From the NCBI GenBank assembly GCA_030526935.1, contig JAUNBY010000173.1, positions 1 through 6,736 of the forward strand: a stretch of DNA of 6,736 bases, in the 5' to 3' direction. The notes beneath the pieces were generated by a model. It was given only the letters and a program-made list of their open reading frames with translations, searched no databases and was not told the DNA's origin. Of the stretch, positions 6,310 through 6,736 are shown piece after piece. Every line of letters begins with the position of its first letter. Position 1 is the stretch's first letter. The stretch comes from Clostridia bacterium. Lineage in GTDB: Bacteria; Bacillota; Clostridia; Christensenellales; Aristaeellaceae. The translations under genes and the position numbers were made by a program.

Positions 6310-6735
6310 TTACTTTTGCGCGTCAAAATCCGGGGAAAAGCGGAGATAGCCTTCCAACGACTCCTTTGTAGCGGTATAATAAGGCGTATTTTGATTAAGC
6401 GCCGCGACGGACGCCATCTCGTCTTCCGCCAAGAAGAAATCGAAAAGGTCGATGTTCTCTGCGATGTGCGAAGGATTCTTCGAACCCGGTATGATGATAT
6501 GACCCGCCTGGATATGCCAGCGAAGAATGATCTGCGCGGGGCTTTTTCCATATTTTGCGCCGAGCGCCGCAAATAGTGGCTCGCTAATCAACCGCCTGTC
6601 GCCATGACCCAGCGGATACCACGCCATGATCACGGTTCCGAGCGTTTTGAGATAGGTCTTCAGCGCGGTTTGTGTGTGGTAAGGGTGAGCCTCCACCTGT
6701 ACGACCGCCGGCGGGATTTCCGACATATGCACGAC
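6310..6735 (-). CDS. Aldo/keto reductase, C-terminal half (5' end off window)
   Basis: The 141 visible residues are the C-terminal half of an AKR5-type reductase; the frame is open to the right edge and the true start and catalytic Asp, Tyr, Lys and His lie outside the window. Visible landmarks are VVQVEAHPYHTQ (the usual NQxExHPy strand), AWYPLGHG, SPAQIILRWHIQAG and the coenzyme loop IPGSKNPSHIAEN. In that loop the Lys and Arg that bind the NADPH 2'-phosphate in classical members are Gly and His, which suggests relaxed or NADH-leaning cofactor use. The C-terminus YYTATKESLEGYLRF is typical of Bacillota and gut members. It is clearly distinct from the complete reductase at 4296-5183, so the two are not a recent duplicate. 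It is the first visible gene of the minus-strand cassette, and the promoter must lie beyond the right edge. Confidence 0.9.
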   Translation of the reverse strand, partial: VVHMSEIPPAVVQVEAHPYHTQTALKTYLKTLGTVIMAWYPLGHGDRRLISEPLFAALGAKYGKSPAQIILRWHIQAGHIIIPGSKNPSHIAENIDLFDFFLAEDEMASVAALNQNTPYYTATKESLEGYLRFSPDFDAQK

Positions 6736-6736
6736 T

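Noticed and set aside
1..6736. CRISPR array, tRNA or rRNA gene, insertion sequence or transposase.
   Set aside because: I saw no regularly spaced repeats, no tRNA-like or rRNA-like sequence and no transposase or integrase motifs in the window.

Overview
The window looks like a chromosomal segment of an endospore-forming member of the Bacillota, most likely a Clostridia-type organism. The main reason is a SpoIVB peptidase followed directly by a Spo0A-family regulator, which is the usual gene order in spore formers. The species cannot be told from the sequence alone.

Bases 1-4180 (plus strand) form a compact sporulation and nucleoside-salvage block: spoIVB (its 5' end lies off the left edge), a 140-base gap, a divergent spo0A, deoB (phosphopentomutase) and a trimeric-type purine nucleoside phosphorylase, closed by an 11-bp hairpin terminator. 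The spo0A and deoB reading frames overlap by four bases (ATGA), and the phosphorylase follows after 20 bases with a strong ribosome binding site, so the last three genes are probably one transcript. The gap before spo0A holds a good match to a sigma-H promoter and a small palindrome just upstream of it. The phosphorylase releases (deoxy)ribose 1-phosphate from purine nucleosides and DeoB converts it to the 5-phosphate, so these two genes form one short pathway.

Bases 4296-6736 (minus strand, convergent with the first block) hold an accessory catabolic cassette. In transcription order it is the C-terminal part of an aldo/keto reductase (running off the right edge), a signal-peptide-bearing alpha/beta hydrolase of the carbohydrate-esterase type, and a second, complete aldo/keto reductase. 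Its codon use differs clearly from the first block: the ATA isoleucine codon is common on the left and almost absent on the right.

The most notable item is the Spo0A homologue. The C-terminal DNA-binding domain is readily recognisable, but the receiver domain has lost the acidic pair that binds Mg2+ and the conserved Thr/Ser, while keeping the phosphoacceptor Asp and the Lys. Two DNA-contact positions of the recognition helix are also changed. This suggests a master sporulation regulator whose input, and perhaps target sequence, has diverged from the textbook phosphorelay.
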